Source: Geodermatophilus siccatus
Lineage (GTDB): Bacteria; Actinomycetota; Actinomycetes; Mycobacteriales; Geodermatophilaceae
Assembly: GCF_900103785.1 (NCBI RefSeq)
Contig: NZ_FNHE01000005.1
Coordinates: forward strand, 124,001-188,000
DNA: 64,000 nt
Reading direction: 5' to 3'
Every line of letters begins with the position of its first letter. Position 1 is the stretch's first letter. The notes beneath the pieces are model-generated. The model had not been told where the DNA came from, ran no database searches, and saw nothing but the letters and a program-made list of their open reading frames with translations. Both the position numbers and the translations under genes were made by a program. This document shows, piece by piece, positions 19,365-31,941 of this stretch.

Positions 19365-20020
19365 CGGGCCCGGCCGCGCCCGACCCCTACGCGGGCTTCC
19401 CGCCGGGCTTCTTCGAGCGCGCCGACGAGCGGGACGACGCCGTCTTCTACGCCCCGCCGCGGCTGGTCACGCACATCGACGACGCCGCGATCGCCGCGGT
19501 GGGCGAGCTCTACGCCGAGCTCGGCGTCGACGGCTCCGCGCCCGCCCCCCGGCGGGTGCTGGACCTCATGTCCTCGTGGGTGTCGCACTTCCGCACCCCG
19601 CCGGCGGAGCTGGTGGTGCTCGGCATGAACGCCGCGGAGCTGGCGGCCAACCCGGCGGCCACGCAGCGGCTGGTGCACGACCTCAACGCCGACCCGCGGG
19701 TGCCGCTGCCCGACGCCGACGTCGACGCCGTCGTCTGCTGCGTGTCGATCGACTACCTCACCCGGCCGATCGAGGTGCTCGCCGAGGCCGGGCGCGTGCT
19801 GCGCCCCGGCGGGCCGCTGGCGGTCACCTTCTCCAACCGCTGCTTCCCCACCAAGGCCGTCCGCGGCTGGCTGGCCACGGACGACCACCAGCACGGCCGG
19901 GTGGTCGCCGAGCTGGTCCGCCGGACCGGTCTGTTCGACGAGCCGCGCGTCGAGCTCCGCACGCCCCCGGGCGTCGGCGACCCGCTGTACGCGGTGACCG
20001 CCACCCGGCTGGCGGGCTGA
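19361..20020 (+). CDS. SAM-dependent methyltransferase-like protein
   Basis: 219 aa, class I methyltransferase fold inferred from RRVLDLMSSWVSH (motif I position), DVDAVVCCVSIDYL (motif II) and GRVLRPGGPLAVTFSNRCFPTKAV after it. Motif I lacks the usual GxGxG, so cofactor binding is less certain. GTG at 19361 overlaps the preceding lipoprotein stop as GTGA, giving a three-gene unit. The substrate is unknown. Its stop lies 6 bp from the end of the convergent acyl-CoA dehydrogenase-like gene. Confidence 0.78.
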   Translation: MTGPAAPDPYAGFPPGFFERADERDDAVFYAPPRLVTHIDDAAIAAVGELYAELGVDGSAPAPRRVLDLMSSWVSHFRTPPAELVVLGMNAAELAANPAATQRLVHDLNADPRVPLPDADVDAVVCCVSIDYLTRPIEVLAEAGRVLRPGGPLAVTFSNRCFPTKAVRGWLATDDHQHGRVVAELVRRTGLFDEPRVELRTPPGVGDPLYAVTATRLAG

Positions 20021-20026
20021 GGGGCG

Positions 20027-21022
20027 TCAGCCCCCCGCCGCGCCCAGCCGGACCAGCAGCTCCGCCCTGATCGCCGGGCGCGAGCCGAACACCAGCAGGA
20101 ACGCCGCCTCCCGCGCCGTCCGCTCGGCGACCGAGCCGGTGCGGACGGCGGAGCTGCCGGTGGCGGCCACCAGCGCTCCGGAAGCACGGTGCGCGAACGC
20201 CGCCGCGGCGGCTCGCGCGCCCGGCAGCCCGGCCGGCCCGGCGGTGTCCAGCCCGGTGCGGACGGCGGCCAGCTCGTCGTCCAGCGGGGACGGGCCGACC
20301 AGCCGGGTGCAGCGCAGCGCCAGGCCGAGTGCCAGCGAGCCGTTGAGCCGCAGCCCCGCGGCGTCCCCGGCGAGCAGGTCGGCCAGCGGCGCGGTGTGCA
20401 GGAGCCGGCCGGCGGGGACGCGGTGCCCGGTGAGCCGCAGCTCGACGGTGCGGCTGGCGGCCACGGCGACCATCGGCTGCGGGGTGGCGGTCAGCGTCGG
20501 GCCGTCCCGCGCGTCGGCCAGCACGAACAGGACGTCGTCGCCGTCCCGCGCGGCCACGAGCACCAGGTCGACCAGCCCCCAGCCGGTCACCCACGGGACG
20601 GCGCCGTCGAGCACCAGCTCCGCGCCGTCCCGCCGGGCGCGGATCGCCGGCGGGCCCGGCCGCAGCGCCGCCTGCAGCGCGATGCCGGCCCGCCGCCGGC
20701 CGGCGCAGAGGTCGGCGAGGAAGGCCGCGCGCAGCTCCGGCGGCCCGGCGCTCCTCAGCCGGCCGACCACGCCCAGGTGCTGCAGCCACACGAACGTCGT
20801 CGCCAGGTCACCGGCGGCCAGCTCCTCGACGACCGCCGCCACCGTGGCCGGGTCGGCGTCCGCTCCCCCGGCCTCCGCCGGTCCGGTCAGTCCGTGGAAC
20901 CCGGCGTCGGCGAGCCGGTCGAGGTGCGTGCGCGGCACGGAGCCGGCGGCCTCGACCGCGGCGGCCTCCGGCGCGAGCAGGTCCGCGGCGAGGCCGCGGG
21001 CAGCGGCCACGGGGTCGGTCAC
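20027..21022 (-). CDS. acyl-CoA dehydrogenase-like protein
   Basis: 331 aa from GTG 21022. It has an acyl-CoA dehydrogenase-like arrangement: a helical N-terminal domain with HLDRLADAGFHGLTGPAEAGG, then a beta-rich middle (VPWVTGWGLVDLVLVAARDG) and a short Arg/Ala-rich helical C-terminus. It is shorter than the usual 380 aa, and I cannot find the standard flavin-contact motif or a clear catalytic Glu, so this may be a divergent member with another function. Lies between rel and the convergent methyltransferase gene. Confidence 0.72.
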   Translation of the reverse strand: MTDPVAAARGLAADLLAPEAAAVEAAGSVPRTHLDRLADAGFHGLTGPAEAGGADADPATVAAVVEELAAGDLATTFVWLQHLGVVGRLRSAGPPELRAAFLADLCAGRRRAGIALQAALRPGPPAIRARRDGAELVLDGAVPWVTGWGLVDLVLVAARDGDDVLFVLADARDGPTLTATPQPMVAVAASRTVELRLTGHRVPAGRLLHTAPLADLLAGDAAGLRLNGSLALGLALRCTRLVGPSPLDDELAAVRTGLDTAGPAGLPGARAAAAAFAHRASGALVAATGSSAVRTGSVAERTAREAAFLLVFGSRPAIRAELLVRLGAAGG

Positions 21023-21087
21023 CCGGGCATCCTCGCCCGGCCCCGTCCCGGGCCCCGCCCTGAGCCTGCGGAGGGCGGAGCCCTCCG

Positions 21088-23565
<2,478 letters not shown>

Positions 23566-23657
23566 GGCGACTCCTGCCCAGAGGTCGGTCGGGTGACCCT
23601 CCCCATGCTAGACGTGGAGGACCCGCTCGCGACCCCACCTGGGGAGTCGTCTGGCTC

Positions 23658-24251
23658 TCAGGTGGTCCAGAGGGCGTGGACGGCGTGCGGGGCCAGCCGC
23701 TGCCGGCCCGCCAGCTCGGCCAGCTCGATGACCACCGAGACCGCCACGACGACCCCGCCGAGCGCCTCGACCAGCTGGATGCTGGCGCCCAGGGTGCCGC
23801 CGGTGGCCAGGACGTCGTCGACCAGGAGGACCCGCTGCCCCGGCGTGAGGGAGTCCGTGTGCACCTCGAGGGTCGCGGTGCCGTACTCGAGGGTGTAGTC
23901 CGCCGAGAGCCGCTCGCGCGGCAGCTTGCCGGCCTTGCGGACCGGCACCACGCCGACGCCGGCCTCCAGCGCCACCGCGGCGGCGAGCAGGAAGCCGCGC
24001 GCCTCGACGCCGACGACGACGTCGTAACCGGGGTCGCCGCGGCCCGGCGTGGCCAGGGCGGCGGCACGCGGGTCCACGAGGGACGGCGCGGCCAGCCCCT
24101 CGACCATCCGGCGGAAGGCCGGCCCGTCGGCGAAGACCGGCGTCAGGTCGCGGAAGACGACCCCCGGCTGGGGGAAGTCCGGGATCTCGACGGCGTGCGA
24201 GGCGATCAGCTCGTCCAGCGGGGTGCTGTCCGCCGCAGCGCCGGCGCTCAC
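23658..24251 (-). CDS. apt: adenine phosphoribosyltransferase
   Basis: Purine salvage: adenine plus PRPP gives AMP. 197 aa from GTG 24251, which overlaps the secF stop as GTGA. Opening PDFPQPGVVFRDLTPVF is typical, VGVEARGFLLAAAVA is the substrate region and the PRPP loop VLLVDDVLATGGTL lies at 141-154. Slightly longer than usual because of an insertion near 60-75. Coupled to secDF and followed by rel. Confidence 0.95.
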   Translation of the reverse strand: MSAGAAADSTPLDELIASHAVEIPDFPQPGVVFRDLTPVFADGPAFRRMVEGLAAPSLVDPRAAALATPGRGDPGYDVVVGVEARGFLLAAAVALEAGVGVVPVRKAGKLPRERLSADYTLEYGTATLEVHTDSLTPGQRVLLVDDVLATGGTLGASIQLVEALGGVVVAVSVVIELAELAGRQRLAPHAVHALWTT

Positions 24252-25660
24252 CGGCGCTTCCGCCCGCCGGCTCGGCGGTTGCCGGGCTGCTCGGGCCGGG
24301 CGCCGGGCCGCGGCGCGGCGGTCGCCCCGCTGCGGGCGGGGGGCGCCGTCCGCCCCGTGTCCGGACGCACCGACTCCGGCGACTCGACCACCACGTCGGC
24401 CTGCACCGGTCCCAGGTCCTCCTCGCGCTCGGCGAGGGCGACCCCGGACGCCCGGCGGGCGGTGCCGCCCGCGCGGCGGGCGCTGGCCACCGGGCCGGCC
24501 GCGGTCGCGCGAGCGCCGCCCTGGCGGGCCTGGGAGGCGCGACGGGCCAGCACCCGGCGGCGCAGCGCCTGCACCTCCGGCTCGCGCTCCTTGAGGTCGG
24601 CGACGATCGGCGTGGCCAGGAAGATCGACGAGTAGGCGCCCGCGGCCAGGCCGACGAACAGCACCAGCGCGAGGTCCTTGAGCGTCCCGACGCCGAGCAG
24701 CCCGGCGCCCACGAACAGCAGGCCGGCCACCGGCAGCAGCGCGATCACCGAGGTGTTGATCGAGCGCATCAGCGTCTGGTTGACCGCCAGGTTGGCCGCC
24801 TCGCCCCAGGTCATCCGCGCCGACCTGTCCAGGTCGCGCACGTTCTCGTCGACCTTGTCGAAGACCACGACGGTGTCGTAGAGCGAGAAGCCCAGGATGG
24901 TGAGGAACCCGATCACCGTCGAGGGGGTGACCTCGAAGCCGACCAGCGCGTAGACACCGGCGGTGACCACGACGTCGTGCAGCAGGGCCGCGATCGCGCC
25001 GACCGCCATCTTCGGCTGGAACCGCAGCGCCAGGAAGGCCATGACGGCGACCAGGAACACCACCAGCGCGACGAGCGCCTGGTTGGTGATGTCCTGCCCC
25101 CACTCGGCGCTCACCGCCTCGGGGCTGACCTGGTTCGGCTGCACGCCGGCCGCCCCGGCGACGGCGTCCACGACCGCGCGCTCGGTGTCGTTGTCCAGCG
25201 CGCCGGTGCGCAGCAGCAGCGTGTTGCCGCCGACCACCTGCGCGGAGGCCACCTCGGCACCGGCGTCCTCCGCGGCCTCCTGCACCTCGGCGAGCTGCTC
25301 GCTGGAGCCCGGCAGCCGGAAGCTGTTGCCGCCGGCGAAGTCGATGCCGAAGTTGAAGCCCTTGATGCCCACCACGGCGATGCACAGCACCACCACGACC
25401 GCGGTGACCAGGTAGATCAGCCGGCTGCGGCCGACGACGTCCAGCCCGGCCTCGCCGTTGTAGAGCCGGTGCGCCAGCGAGCCACGGCGCGGCGGACGCC
25501 CGCCGGTCCCGCCCTCGCGGGGCAGGCCGGCCTCGTCCAGCGCGGTCTCGTCGGCGGCCGCGGCGGCGTCGGCGGTCGCGGTGTCGGCTGCCGCTGCCTC
25601 GTCGGCGTCGGTGCCCACCGGCAGCTCGTCGGCGGCCGGTCGGGGATCGCGGCCGGTCAT
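24248..25660 (-). CDS. secF: protein translocase subunit SecF
   Basis: Part of the SecDF complex that uses proton-motive force to pull proteins out through SecYEG. 470 aa from ATG 25660, overlapping the secD stop as ATGA. It has six membrane segments, the GIDFAGGNSFR motif after TM1, and GFSLYDTVVVFDKVDENVR in the middle, a conserved SecF signature. It is longer than E. coli SecF (about 320 aa) through an Ala/Asp-rich N-terminal extension of about 60 residues and a basic, probably disordered tail of about 125 residues. Confidence 0.96.
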   Translation of the reverse strand: MTGRDPRPAADELPVGTDADEAAAADTATADAAAAADETALDEAGLPREGGTGGRPPRRGSLAHRLYNGEAGLDVVGRSRLIYLVTAVVVVLCIAVVGIKGFNFGIDFAGGNSFRLPGSSEQLAEVQEAAEDAGAEVASAQVVGGNTLLLRTGALDNDTERAVVDAVAGAAGVQPNQVSPEAVSAEWGQDITNQALVALVVFLVAVMAFLALRFQPKMAVGAIAALLHDVVVTAGVYALVGFEVTPSTVIGFLTILGFSLYDTVVVFDKVDENVRDLDRSARMTWGEAANLAVNQTLMRSINTSVIALLPVAGLLFVGAGLLGVGTLKDLALVLFVGLAAGAYSSIFLATPIVADLKEREPEVQALRRRVLARRASQARQGGARATAAGPVASARRAGGTARRASGVALAEREEDLGPVQADVVVESPESVRPDTGRTAPPARSGATAAPRPGARPEQPGNRRAGGRKRR

Positions 25661-27384
25661 GCGTGGCTCCTGTCCTGCGCGGTGCGGCCGGTGCCGGCGG
25701 CGACGAGCTCCCGCTCGGCGGCGGGACGACGTCCCGGAGCCGCGCGCGGGCGGTCGAGGCTGCGGCCCAGGCCGGAGAAGCGGCTGCTGCCGAACACGCG
25801 GTAGCGGGCCAGCACCGCCATCAGCGGGTGGGTGAAGAGGAAGACGACGACCAGGTCGAGCACCGTCGACATGCCCAGGGTGAACGCGAAGCCTTTCACG
25901 TCGCCGATCGCCAGCACGTAGAGGATCGCCGCGGCGAGGAAGCTGACCGCGTCGGCCGAGAGGATCGTGCGCCGGGCGCGGACCCAGGCCCGCGGGACCG
26001 CCGAGCGCAGCGTGCGGCCCTCGCGGATCTCGTCCTTGAGGCGTTCGAAGTAGACGACGAACGAGTCCGCGGTGATGCCCAGCGACACGATGAACCCGGC
26101 GATGCCGGCCAGGCTGAGCGTGAAGCCGATCTGCCGGCCCAGGACCACCAGGACGGCGTAGACGACCACCGCCGACAGCACCAGGCTGGCGATCATGACC
26201 AGGCCGAGCAGCCGGTAGTAGAGCAGCGCGTAGACGAACACCAGCGCGATGCCGATGGCGCCGGCGATCAGGCCGGCCTGCAGCTGCTCGGCGCCCAGCT
26301 CGGTGGAGATGGACTGCGCGGTCGCCTGGGTGAAGGTCAGCGGCAGCGCGCCGTAGCGCAGCTGGTTGGCCAGCTCCTCGGCGCTCTCCTGGTCGAAGGA
26401 GCCGGTGATCGTGGTCGGGTTGCTGGTGATCGCACCCTGGATGGTCGGGGCGGAGATGACCCGCCCGTCGAGGGTGAAGGCGACGTTGGAGCCGACGTTG
26501 GCCGCGGTGTACTGCGCCCAGGTCTGCTCGGCGTCGGTCTCGAAGTCCAGCAGCACGACCCACTCGCCGGTGGCCTGCTGGGTGCCGGCGCTGGCGTCGG
26601 AGACCTGCGTGCCCTCGATGATCGCCGGGCCGAGCAGGTACTTGGCCGACCCGTCCTCGGTGCACGCGGCGACGAAGCTCTCCGGCAGGTCCACCTCGGG
26701 GGTGGTGTCCTCCGGGTCGCAGGTCAGCGCGGCGTACTCGGCCGCGGCCTGCTCCTGCGTGACCGGCGGGGCGCCGGGCTGGGGCAGCGAGGGGTCGGCG
26801 ACGGCGTCGTCGGAGGGCGCGGCGGGATCGGTCGGGGTGGCCGGCTCGCTCGGCGCGGCGGAGTCCGTGGGCGCGGCCGGGTCGGTGGGCGCGGCCGGGT
26901 CCGTCGGCGCGGCGGGGTCGCCGGGTGCCGCGGACTCCCCGGCGGCCGGGGACTCCCCGGCGGCCGGGGTCTCCTCGGCGGCCGGGGTCTCCTCGGCGGC
27001 CGGGGCGGCCGGCTCGGGGCCCTGGATCACCGGGCGGAAGCGCAACTGCGCGGTCTGGCCCAGCTCGCGCGCCTGCTCGCCGTCGTCCCCCGGGACGGAG
27101 ATGACGATGTTCGAGTCGCCCTCGGTCACCACCTCGGCCTCCGCGACGCCGAGGCCGTTCACCCGCTGCTCGATGATCTGGCGGGCCAGCTCGAGCTCGG
27201 TGGGGTCGGGGGCCTGGCCGTCGGGTGTGGCCGCGGTCAGGGTCACCGTCGTCCCGCCGCGCAGGTCGAGGCCGAGCTGCGGCGTGCGGGTGTCGCCGGT
27301 GAGGAAGACGAGGCCGTACAGGACGGCGACGACGAGCAGGAAGGCGCCGAAGTACCGGCGCGCGGGGAGTGTGCGTTGGGCCAC
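25657..27384 (-). CDS. secD: protein translocase subunit SecD
   Basis: Partner of SecF. 575 aa from ATG 27384: TM1 at about 12-28, LGLDLRGG motif at 37-44, large extracytoplasmic P1 region, then five membrane segments with GITADSFVVYFERLKDEIREG. Residues about 124-200 are an Ala/Pro/Asp/Glu low-complexity stretch with repeated PAAEET, PAAGES and APTDPA units, inserted before the conserved QAAAEYAALTCDP segment. Coupled to secF and 14 bp downstream of yajC. Confidence 0.96.
   Translation of the reverse strand: MAQRTLPARRYFGAFLLVVAVLYGLVFLTGDTRTPQLGLDLRGGTTVTLTAATPDGQAPDPTELELARQIIEQRVNGLGVAEAEVVTEGDSNIVISVPGDDGEQARELGQTAQLRFRPVIQGPEPAAPAAEETPAAEETPAAGESPAAGESAAPGDPAAPTDPAAPTDPAAPTDSAAPSEPATPTDPAAPSDDAVADPSLPQPGAPPVTQEQAAAEYAALTCDPEDTTPEVDLPESFVAACTEDGSAKYLLGPAIIEGTQVSDASAGTQQATGEWVVLLDFETDAEQTWAQYTAANVGSNVAFTLDGRVISAPTIQGAITSNPTTITGSFDQESAEELANQLRYGALPLTFTQATAQSISTELGAEQLQAGLIAGAIGIALVFVYALLYYRLLGLVMIASLVLSAVVVYAVLVVLGRQIGFTLSLAGIAGFIVSLGITADSFVVYFERLKDEIREGRTLRSAVPRAWVRARRTILSADAVSFLAAAILYVLAIGDVKGFAFTLGMSTVLDLVVVFLFTHPLMAVLARYRVFGSSRFSGLGRSLDRPRAAPGRRPAAERELVAAGTGRTAQDRSHA
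26785..27015 (-). repeat. low-complexity tandem repeat inside secD
   Basis: Codes for residues about 124-200 of SecD: two PAAEET, two PAAGES and then three or more APTDPA-type units. The short in-phase DNA repeats (18 bp APTDPA units) make copy-number change by slippage likely without breaking the frame. Confidence 0.75.
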
Positions 27385-27398
27385 GAGGAGGCTCCGGG

Positions 27399-27734
27399 TC
27401 AGCGGGTGCGGTCGGCCGGGCCGCCGTCCGCGTCGTCCCCCGGCAGGACCGTGCCGTCGGTGGCCGGGTCGGCCACCGCGGGCTTGCGGACCTCGAGGAC
27501 CGCCTGCCGGGCGAAGGTCACGACCACGCCGGGGGCGATCTCCAGGTCGACGGTGCCCTCACCGAGGGCGACGACGGTGCCGTGCAGGCCGGCCGTCGTC
27601 ATGACCGGCGTGCCCGGGACCAGCGACTCCTGCAGCGCCCGCTGCTGCTCCTGGATCTTCTTGCGCTGCCGCGCCGGGACGACGATGAGCAGCACGAAGG
27701 CCAGCACGAGGATGACGAGCGGGAACAACTCCAC
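27399..27734 (-). CDS. yajC: preprotein translocase accessory subunit YajC
   Basis: Small membrane partner of SecDF. 111 aa; a single N-terminal membrane segment (about 3-19) followed by RQRKKIQEQQ, then the conserved soluble part with GTPVMTTAGLHGTVVALGEGTVDLEIAPG, ending in an acidic tail. ATG at 27734. First gene of yajC-secD-secF-apt. The 155 bp up to the ruvB stop show no clear promoter. Confidence 0.93.
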   Translation of the reverse strand: MELFPLVILVLAFVLLIVVPARQRKKIQEQQRALQESLVPGTPVMTTAGLHGTVVALGEGTVDLEIAPGVVVTFARQAVLEVRKPAVADPATDGTVLPGDDADGGPADRTR

Positions 27735-27889
27735 GACAGATGTGCCTCTCTACCGCGGCGTACCGGCCGCGGTGGGTGCGGCCCGGGACGGGACCGCTCG
27801 GGTGCGTCGGCTGCGGCGCGGGGCATCCGGGCGACCGTGCAGGACGCGCGCGGCGACGCCGGACGAGTTGCGCGCCAGCGCTCCGCAGT

Positions 27890-29014
27890 CTAGGCGTCGA
27901 ACAGGGTCTCTGACGACGAACCCGGGGCCTGTGGGTCGGCTGTGACCCGGCCGAGGGGGACGCCGCCGCGCGGCAGCGGCTGGCCGAGGTGCTGCCAGGC
28001 CGCCTCGGTGGCCACCCGGCCGCGGGGCGTGCGGGCCAGCAGGCCGGCGCGGACGAGGAACGGCTCACACACCTCCTCCACGGTGTGCGGCTCCTCCCCC
28101 ACGGCCACCGCGAGCGTGGCGACGCCCACCGGGCCGCCGCCGAACTTGGTGACCAGTGCCTCCAGGACCGCACGGTCGAGCCGGTCGAGGCCCAAGTGGT
28201 CGACGTCGTAGAGGGCCAGCGCCGCCTCGGCGACCGCCCGGGTGACCCGGCCGTCGGCGCGCACCTCGGCGTAGTCGCGGACCCGGCGCAGCAGCCGGTT
28301 GGCGATGCGGGGCGTGCCCCGGGACCGGCCGGCGATCTCGGCCGATCCGTCGGCGGTGAGCTCGACGCCCAGCAGCGCGGCGCTGCGGGCCAGCACCCGC
28401 TCGAGCTCGGCCGGCTCGTAGAACTCCATCTGGCCGACGAAGCCGAAGCGGTCGCGCAGCGGCCCGGTGAGCAGGCCGGCGCGCGTGGTCGCGCCGACCA
28501 GCGTGAACGGGTTGATCTCCAGCGGGATGGCGGTGGCCCCCGGCCCCTTGCCGACGACGACGTCGACCCGGAAGTCCTCCATCGCCATGTAGAGGAGCTC
28601 CTCGGCCGGACGGGCGATCCGGTGGATCTCGTCGATGAAGAGCACGTCGCCGGGCGCCAGGTTGGACAGCATCGCGGCCAGGTCGCCGGAGCGCTCGATC
28701 GCCGGGCCGCTGGTGATCTTCACCGACGTCCCCAGCTCGGAGCCGATGATCAGCGCGAGGCTGGTCTTGCCCAGCCCGGGCGGGCCGGAGAGCAGTACGT
28801 GGTCCGGCGGGCGGCCGCGCCGCTTGGCGCCCTCGAGGACCAGCTCCAGCTGGCGGGCCACCTTGGGCTGGCCGATGAAGTCGGCCAGCGAGTGCGGGCG
28901 CAGCGCCGACTCGACGACCCGCTCCTCGTCGCCGGCACCCGCCGACACCGAGAAGTCGCGGGACTGGCCCTCCGCCGGCTCCGCGGACAGCCCACGGTCG
29001 AACGGGCCGCTCAT
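27890..29014 (-). CDS. ruvB: Holliday junction branch migration ATPase RuvB
   Basis: Hexameric motor of the RuvABC resolvasome. 374 aa with Walker A GPPGLGKT at 77-84, Walker B IDEIH at 127-131, sensor region [18 protein letters not shown] and a C-terminal winged-helix domain ([17 protein letters not shown]). ATG at 29014 overlaps the ruvA stop as ATGA. Ends with a TAG stop. Confidence 0.97.
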   Translation of the reverse strand: MSGPFDRGLSAEPAEGQSRDFSVSAGAGDEERVVESALRPHSLADFIGQPKVARQLELVLEGAKRRGRPPDHVLLSGPPGLGKTSLALIIGSELGTSVKITSGPAIERSGDLAAMLSNLAPGDVLFIDEIHRIARPAEELLYMAMEDFRVDVVVGKGPGATAIPLEINPFTLVGATTRAGLLTGPLRDRFGFVGQMEFYEPAELERVLARSAALLGVELTADGSAEIAGRSRGTPRIANRLLRRVRDYAEVRADGRVTRAVAEAALALYDVDHLGLDRLDRAVLEALVTKFGGGPVGVATLAVAVGEEPHTVEEVCEPFLVRAGLLARTPRGRVATEAAWQHLGQPLPRGGVPLGRVTADPQAPGSSSETLFDA

Positions 29015-29652
29015 GCCCGGCCCAGCAGCCGCAGCGCCTGGCGCAGCAGGACGGCGACCTCCACCGAGCCGGTCGCGGCGACCTGCTCGTCGGCCAGCGG
29101 GGCGAGCTGGACGATCGCCGCGTCGGCCTCCTTGCCGCTCCAGCCCAGCCCGACCAGGGCCGAGGCCAGCTGGTCACGCCACGGGGCGACCGGGGTGACG
29201 GCGGGCAGGCCCGCGGGCGCGGCCGCGTCGTCCAGCCGGGTGTCGACCGAGGTCGTGCCCAGCCGGTCGCGCAGCTCGAGGATGAGCCGCTCGGCGCCCT
29301 TCTTGCCGATGCCCGGCACCTGCGTGAGCGCCTTGACGTCGGCCATCGACACCGCGCGGCGCACCTCGCGCGGCGGGTGGATGGCGAGGACGGCCTGGGC
29401 CAGCCGCGGGCCCACGCCGTTGGCCGTCTGCAGCAGCTCGAACAGCTGGCGCTCGTCGTCGTCGGCGAAGCCGTAGAGGGTGAGCGAGTCCTCCCGCACC
29501 ACCAAGCTGGTCGCCAGCCGGGCGCTCTCCCCCACCTGCAGCCGCGCGATGGTGCCCGGCGTGCACTGCACGGCCAGGCCGATGCCGCCGACCTCGACGA
29601 CCGCGCCGTCCGGCGACACCGCGGCGACCCGGCCGCTCACGCTCGCGATCAC
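29011..29652 (-). CDS. ruvA: Holliday junction-binding protein RuvA
   Basis: Binds four-way junctions and loads RuvB. 213 aa: OB fold ([25 protein letters not shown]), helix-hairpin-helix repeats ([13 protein letters not shown] and [16 protein letters not shown]), a linker, and a C-terminal RuvB-binding domain ([14 protein letters not shown]). ATG at 29652; 61 bp separate it from ruvC. Order ruvC-ruvA-ruvB is the standard one. Confidence 0.96.
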   Translation of the reverse strand: MIASVSGRVAAVSPDGAVVEVGGIGLAVQCTPGTIARLQVGESARLATSLVVREDSLTLYGFADDDERQLFELLQTANGVGPRLAQAVLAIHPPREVRRAVSMADVKALTQVPGIGKKGAERLILELRDRLGTTSVDTRLDDAAAPAGLPAVTPVAPWRDQLASALVGLGWSGKEADAAIVQLAPLADEQVAATGSVEVAVLLRQALRLLGRA

Positions 29653-29713
29653 CGTCGCGCTCCCGCCAGGATCGGCACGCGGCCCTGGACGGGCACGCCG
29701 GTCAGCAGTGTGA

Positions 29714-30280
29714 TCACCGCGACACCCCCTGCCAGCGCGGCAGCGTCCGCTGCACGACCGGCGCGCCGATGCCGCCGGCCAGCGCGGCCACCTTCAGTCG
29801 CTGCTGCGCCGGGCCGCGCCACGCGTGGCACACGGCCAGGGCCAGCGCGTCGGCGGCGTCGGCCGGCTTGGGCGGGGACGCCAGCCCCAGCACCCGGGTG
29901 ACCATCAGGGTGACCTGCTCCTTGTCCGCGCGGCCGCTGCCGGAGATGGCGGCCTTGACCTCGCTGGGCGTGTGCCAGGCGACCGGCCGGTCTGCCTGCG
30001 CCGCGGCCAGCGCGGCCACGCCCGCGGCCTGCGCCGTCCCCGTGGCGGTGCCCTTGTTGTTCTGGGTGAAGACCCGCTCGATCGCCACGACGTCGGGCCG
30101 GTGCTCCCGCAGCAGCGCGGTGACGGCGGTGTGCAGCTCCAGCAGCCGCAGCTCCAGGTCGAGCTCCGCGGCGGTGCGCACGACCCCCACGCCGACGGCC
30201 GTCGGCCGCGCGCCGGGACGCCCGTCGACCACCCCCCACCCACACCGGGTGAGGCCCGGGTCGATGCCGAGCACCCGCAT
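29714..30280 (-). CDS. ruvC: Holliday junction resolvase RuvC
   Basis: Cuts Holliday junctions symmetrically. 188 aa from ATG 30280, which has AGGAGG 9 nt upstream; longer readings would enter the region after yebC. The acidic catalytic residues are present: Asp7 (GIDPGL), Glu68 (AIERVF), and Asp141 and Asp144 ([11 protein letters not shown]). First gene of ruvC-ruvA-ruvB, separated from yebC by a strong hairpin, so it probably has its own promoter near 30281-30360, where I see a TGACGTCA palindrome at 30294-30301. Confidence 0.95.
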   Translation of the reverse strand: MRVLGIDPGLTRCGWGVVDGRPGARPTAVGVGVVRTAAELDLELRLLELHTAVTALLREHRPDVVAIERVFTQNNKGTATGTAQAAGVAALAAAQADRPVAWHTPSEVKAAISGSGRADKEQVTLMVTRVLGLASPPKPADAADALALAVCHAWRGPAQQRLKVAALAGGIGAPVVQRTLPRWQGVSR

Positions 30281-30364
30281 GGAGGCGCCTCCTGACGTCA
30301 GCCGAACTGGTGTTCGACCCACGCTAACCGCCCCGGACGACAGCCGGGCGCGACACGCCACGCG

Positions 30365-30438
30365 AGGTGGTGGAACGGCCACCCTCCAGGGGCCCGCGCC
30401 GAGCTCGCGAGGCGTGGGGGGAGGGTGGTCCTCCACCT
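30365..30438 (-). terminator. hairpin after yebC
   Basis: Imperfect long stem: CCACCCTCC (30379-30387) pairs with GGAGGGTGG (30420-30428), and outside it AGGTGGTGGA pairs with TCCTCCACCT with one mismatch. It starts at the yebC stop codon (30437-30439) and would end transcripts before ruvC. No T-tract, as is common in high-GC actinobacteria. Confidence 0.6.
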
Positions 30439-31186
30439 AGATCCTCTCGAGCACCTCGTCGGACACGTCGTAGTTGGCGAAGACGTTCTGCACGTCGTCG
30501 CAGTCCTCGAGCGCGTCGATGAGCCGGAAGACCTTGCCCGCGGCCTCCTCGTCGAGCTCGACCGAGACGCTGGGCACGAAGCCGACGTCGGCGGAGTCGT
30601 AGTCGATGCCGGCGTCCTGCAGGGCGGTGCGCACCGCGACCAGGTCGGTCGGCTCGCAGACGACCTCGAAGCCGTCGCCCTGGTCGCGCACCTCCTCGGC
30701 CCCGGCGTCGAGCACGGCCATGAGCACGGTGTCCTCGTCGACGGTGTCGGACTTCGGCACCACGATGACCCCCTTGCGGGAGAACAGGTAGGAGACCGAG
30801 CCGGGGTCGGCCATCGACCCGCCGTTGCGGGTCATCGCCGTGCGGACCTCCATGGCCGACCGGTTCTTGTTGTCGGTCAGGCACTCGACGAGGACGGCGA
30901 CCCCACCGGCCGCGTAGCCCTCGTAGGTGATCGTCTGGTAGTCGACGCCGCCGGCCTCGAGACCGGCGCCGCGCTTCACCGCGCGGTCGATGTTGTCGTT
31001 GGGCACCGAGCTCTTCTTCGCCTTCTGGATGGCGTCGAACAGCGTCGGGTTGCCGGCCGGGTCACCGCCGCCCGTGCGAGCCGCGACCTCGATGTTCTTG
31101 ATCAGCTTGGCGAACAGCTTGCCGCGCTTGGCGTCGATCCCGGCCTTCTTGTGCTTGGTCGTCGCCCACTTGGAGTGGCCGCTCAC
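30437..31186 (-). CDS. yebC: YebC/PmpR-family probable transcription or translation factor
   Basis: 249 aa from GTG 31186, preceded by GAGGAGG. Opening [24 protein letters not shown] is the family hallmark. Later conserved stretches include [30 protein letters not shown] and the C-terminal [14 protein letters not shown]. Members bind DNA as regulators or help ribosomes at proline-rich stretches; which applies here is not shown by the sequence. Its place between pdxT and ruvC is conserved in actinobacteria. Confidence 0.94.
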   Translation of the reverse strand: MSGHSKWATTKHKKAGIDAKRGKLFAKLIKNIEVAARTGGGDPAGNPTLFDAIQKAKKSSVPNDNIDRAVKRGAGLEAGGVDYQTITYEGYAAGGVAVLVECLTDNKNRSAMEVRTAMTRNGGSMADPGSVSYLFSRKGVIVVPKSDTVDEDTVLMAVLDAGAEEVRDQGDGFEVVCEPTDLVAVRTALQDAGIDYDSADVGFVPSVSVELDEEAAGKVFRLIDALEDCDDVQNVFANYDVSDEVLERI

Positions 31187-31262
31187 GAGTCCTCCTCGCT
31201 GACGCTCGTCAGCCGCGTTCGCGGCCGGCCGACGGTGACCATTGGTGGACTCGCAGGCTCGT

Positions 31263-31916
31263 TCACGACGGCTGTCCCTTCTCCTCGCCGGCAACGCCGG
31301 CCCTCTCGGCCAGGTGGCGTCGGACGATGTCGACGAACAGCGCGTGCACCCGGCGGTCCCCGGTCAGTTCGGGGTGGAAGCTGGTGGCCACCAGGTTCCC
31401 CTGGCGGACCGCGACGATCCTACCGTCGGCGGCTCCGCCGACGACCCGGCCGAGGACCTGCACACCCTCGCCCGCCTCCTCCACCCACGGTGCCCGGATG
31501 AAGACGGCGCGCACCGGGCCGCCGGCCACGCCCTCGATCTCGACCTGCGACTCGAACGAGTCGACCTGCCGGCCGAAGGCGTTGCGCCGCACGGTCACGT
31601 CCAGCCCGCCGATCGTGACCTGGTCGGCCGGGGCGTCCAGCAGCCGGTCGGCCAGCATGATCATGCCGGCGCAGGAGCCGTAGACCGGCCGCCCGCCGGC
31701 CACCGCCGCGCGCAGCGGCTCCAGCAGGCCGAACCGGGCGGCGAGCTTCGCCATGGTCGTCGACTCCCCGCCGGGGACGACGAGCGCGTCGACCGCCGCC
31801 AGTTCCTCGGGACGGCGGACGGTCACCGCCTCGGCACCGAGGGCGGACAGCGTCGCGAGGTGCTCCCGGACGTCTCCCTGCAGGGCCAGCACACCGACGA
31901 CGGGCTTCCTCGACAC
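31263..31916 (-). CDS. pdxT: pyridoxal 5'-phosphate synthase glutaminase subunit
   Basis: Releases ammonia from glutamine for PdxS in the DXP-independent vitamin B6 route. 217 aa from GTG 31916. Class I glutaminase triad: Cys82 (GSCAGMIML), His181 and Glu183 (SFHPELT). The VPGGESTTM loop at 48-55 is typical. Separated from its partner pdxS by one membrane protein gene. Confidence 0.96.
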   Translation of the reverse strand: MSRKPVVGVLALQGDVREHLATLSALGAEAVTVRRPEELAAVDALVVPGGESTTMAKLAARFGLLEPLRAAVAGGRPVYGSCAGMIMLADRLLDAPADQVTIGGLDVTVRRNAFGRQVDSFESQVEIEGVAGGPVRAVFIRAPWVEEAGEGVQVLGRVVGGAADGRIVAVRQGNLVATSFHPELTGDRRVHALFVDIVRRHLAERAGVAGEEKGQPS

Positions 31917-31941
31917 GAGGGACCAGGCTACGGACCCCGGC

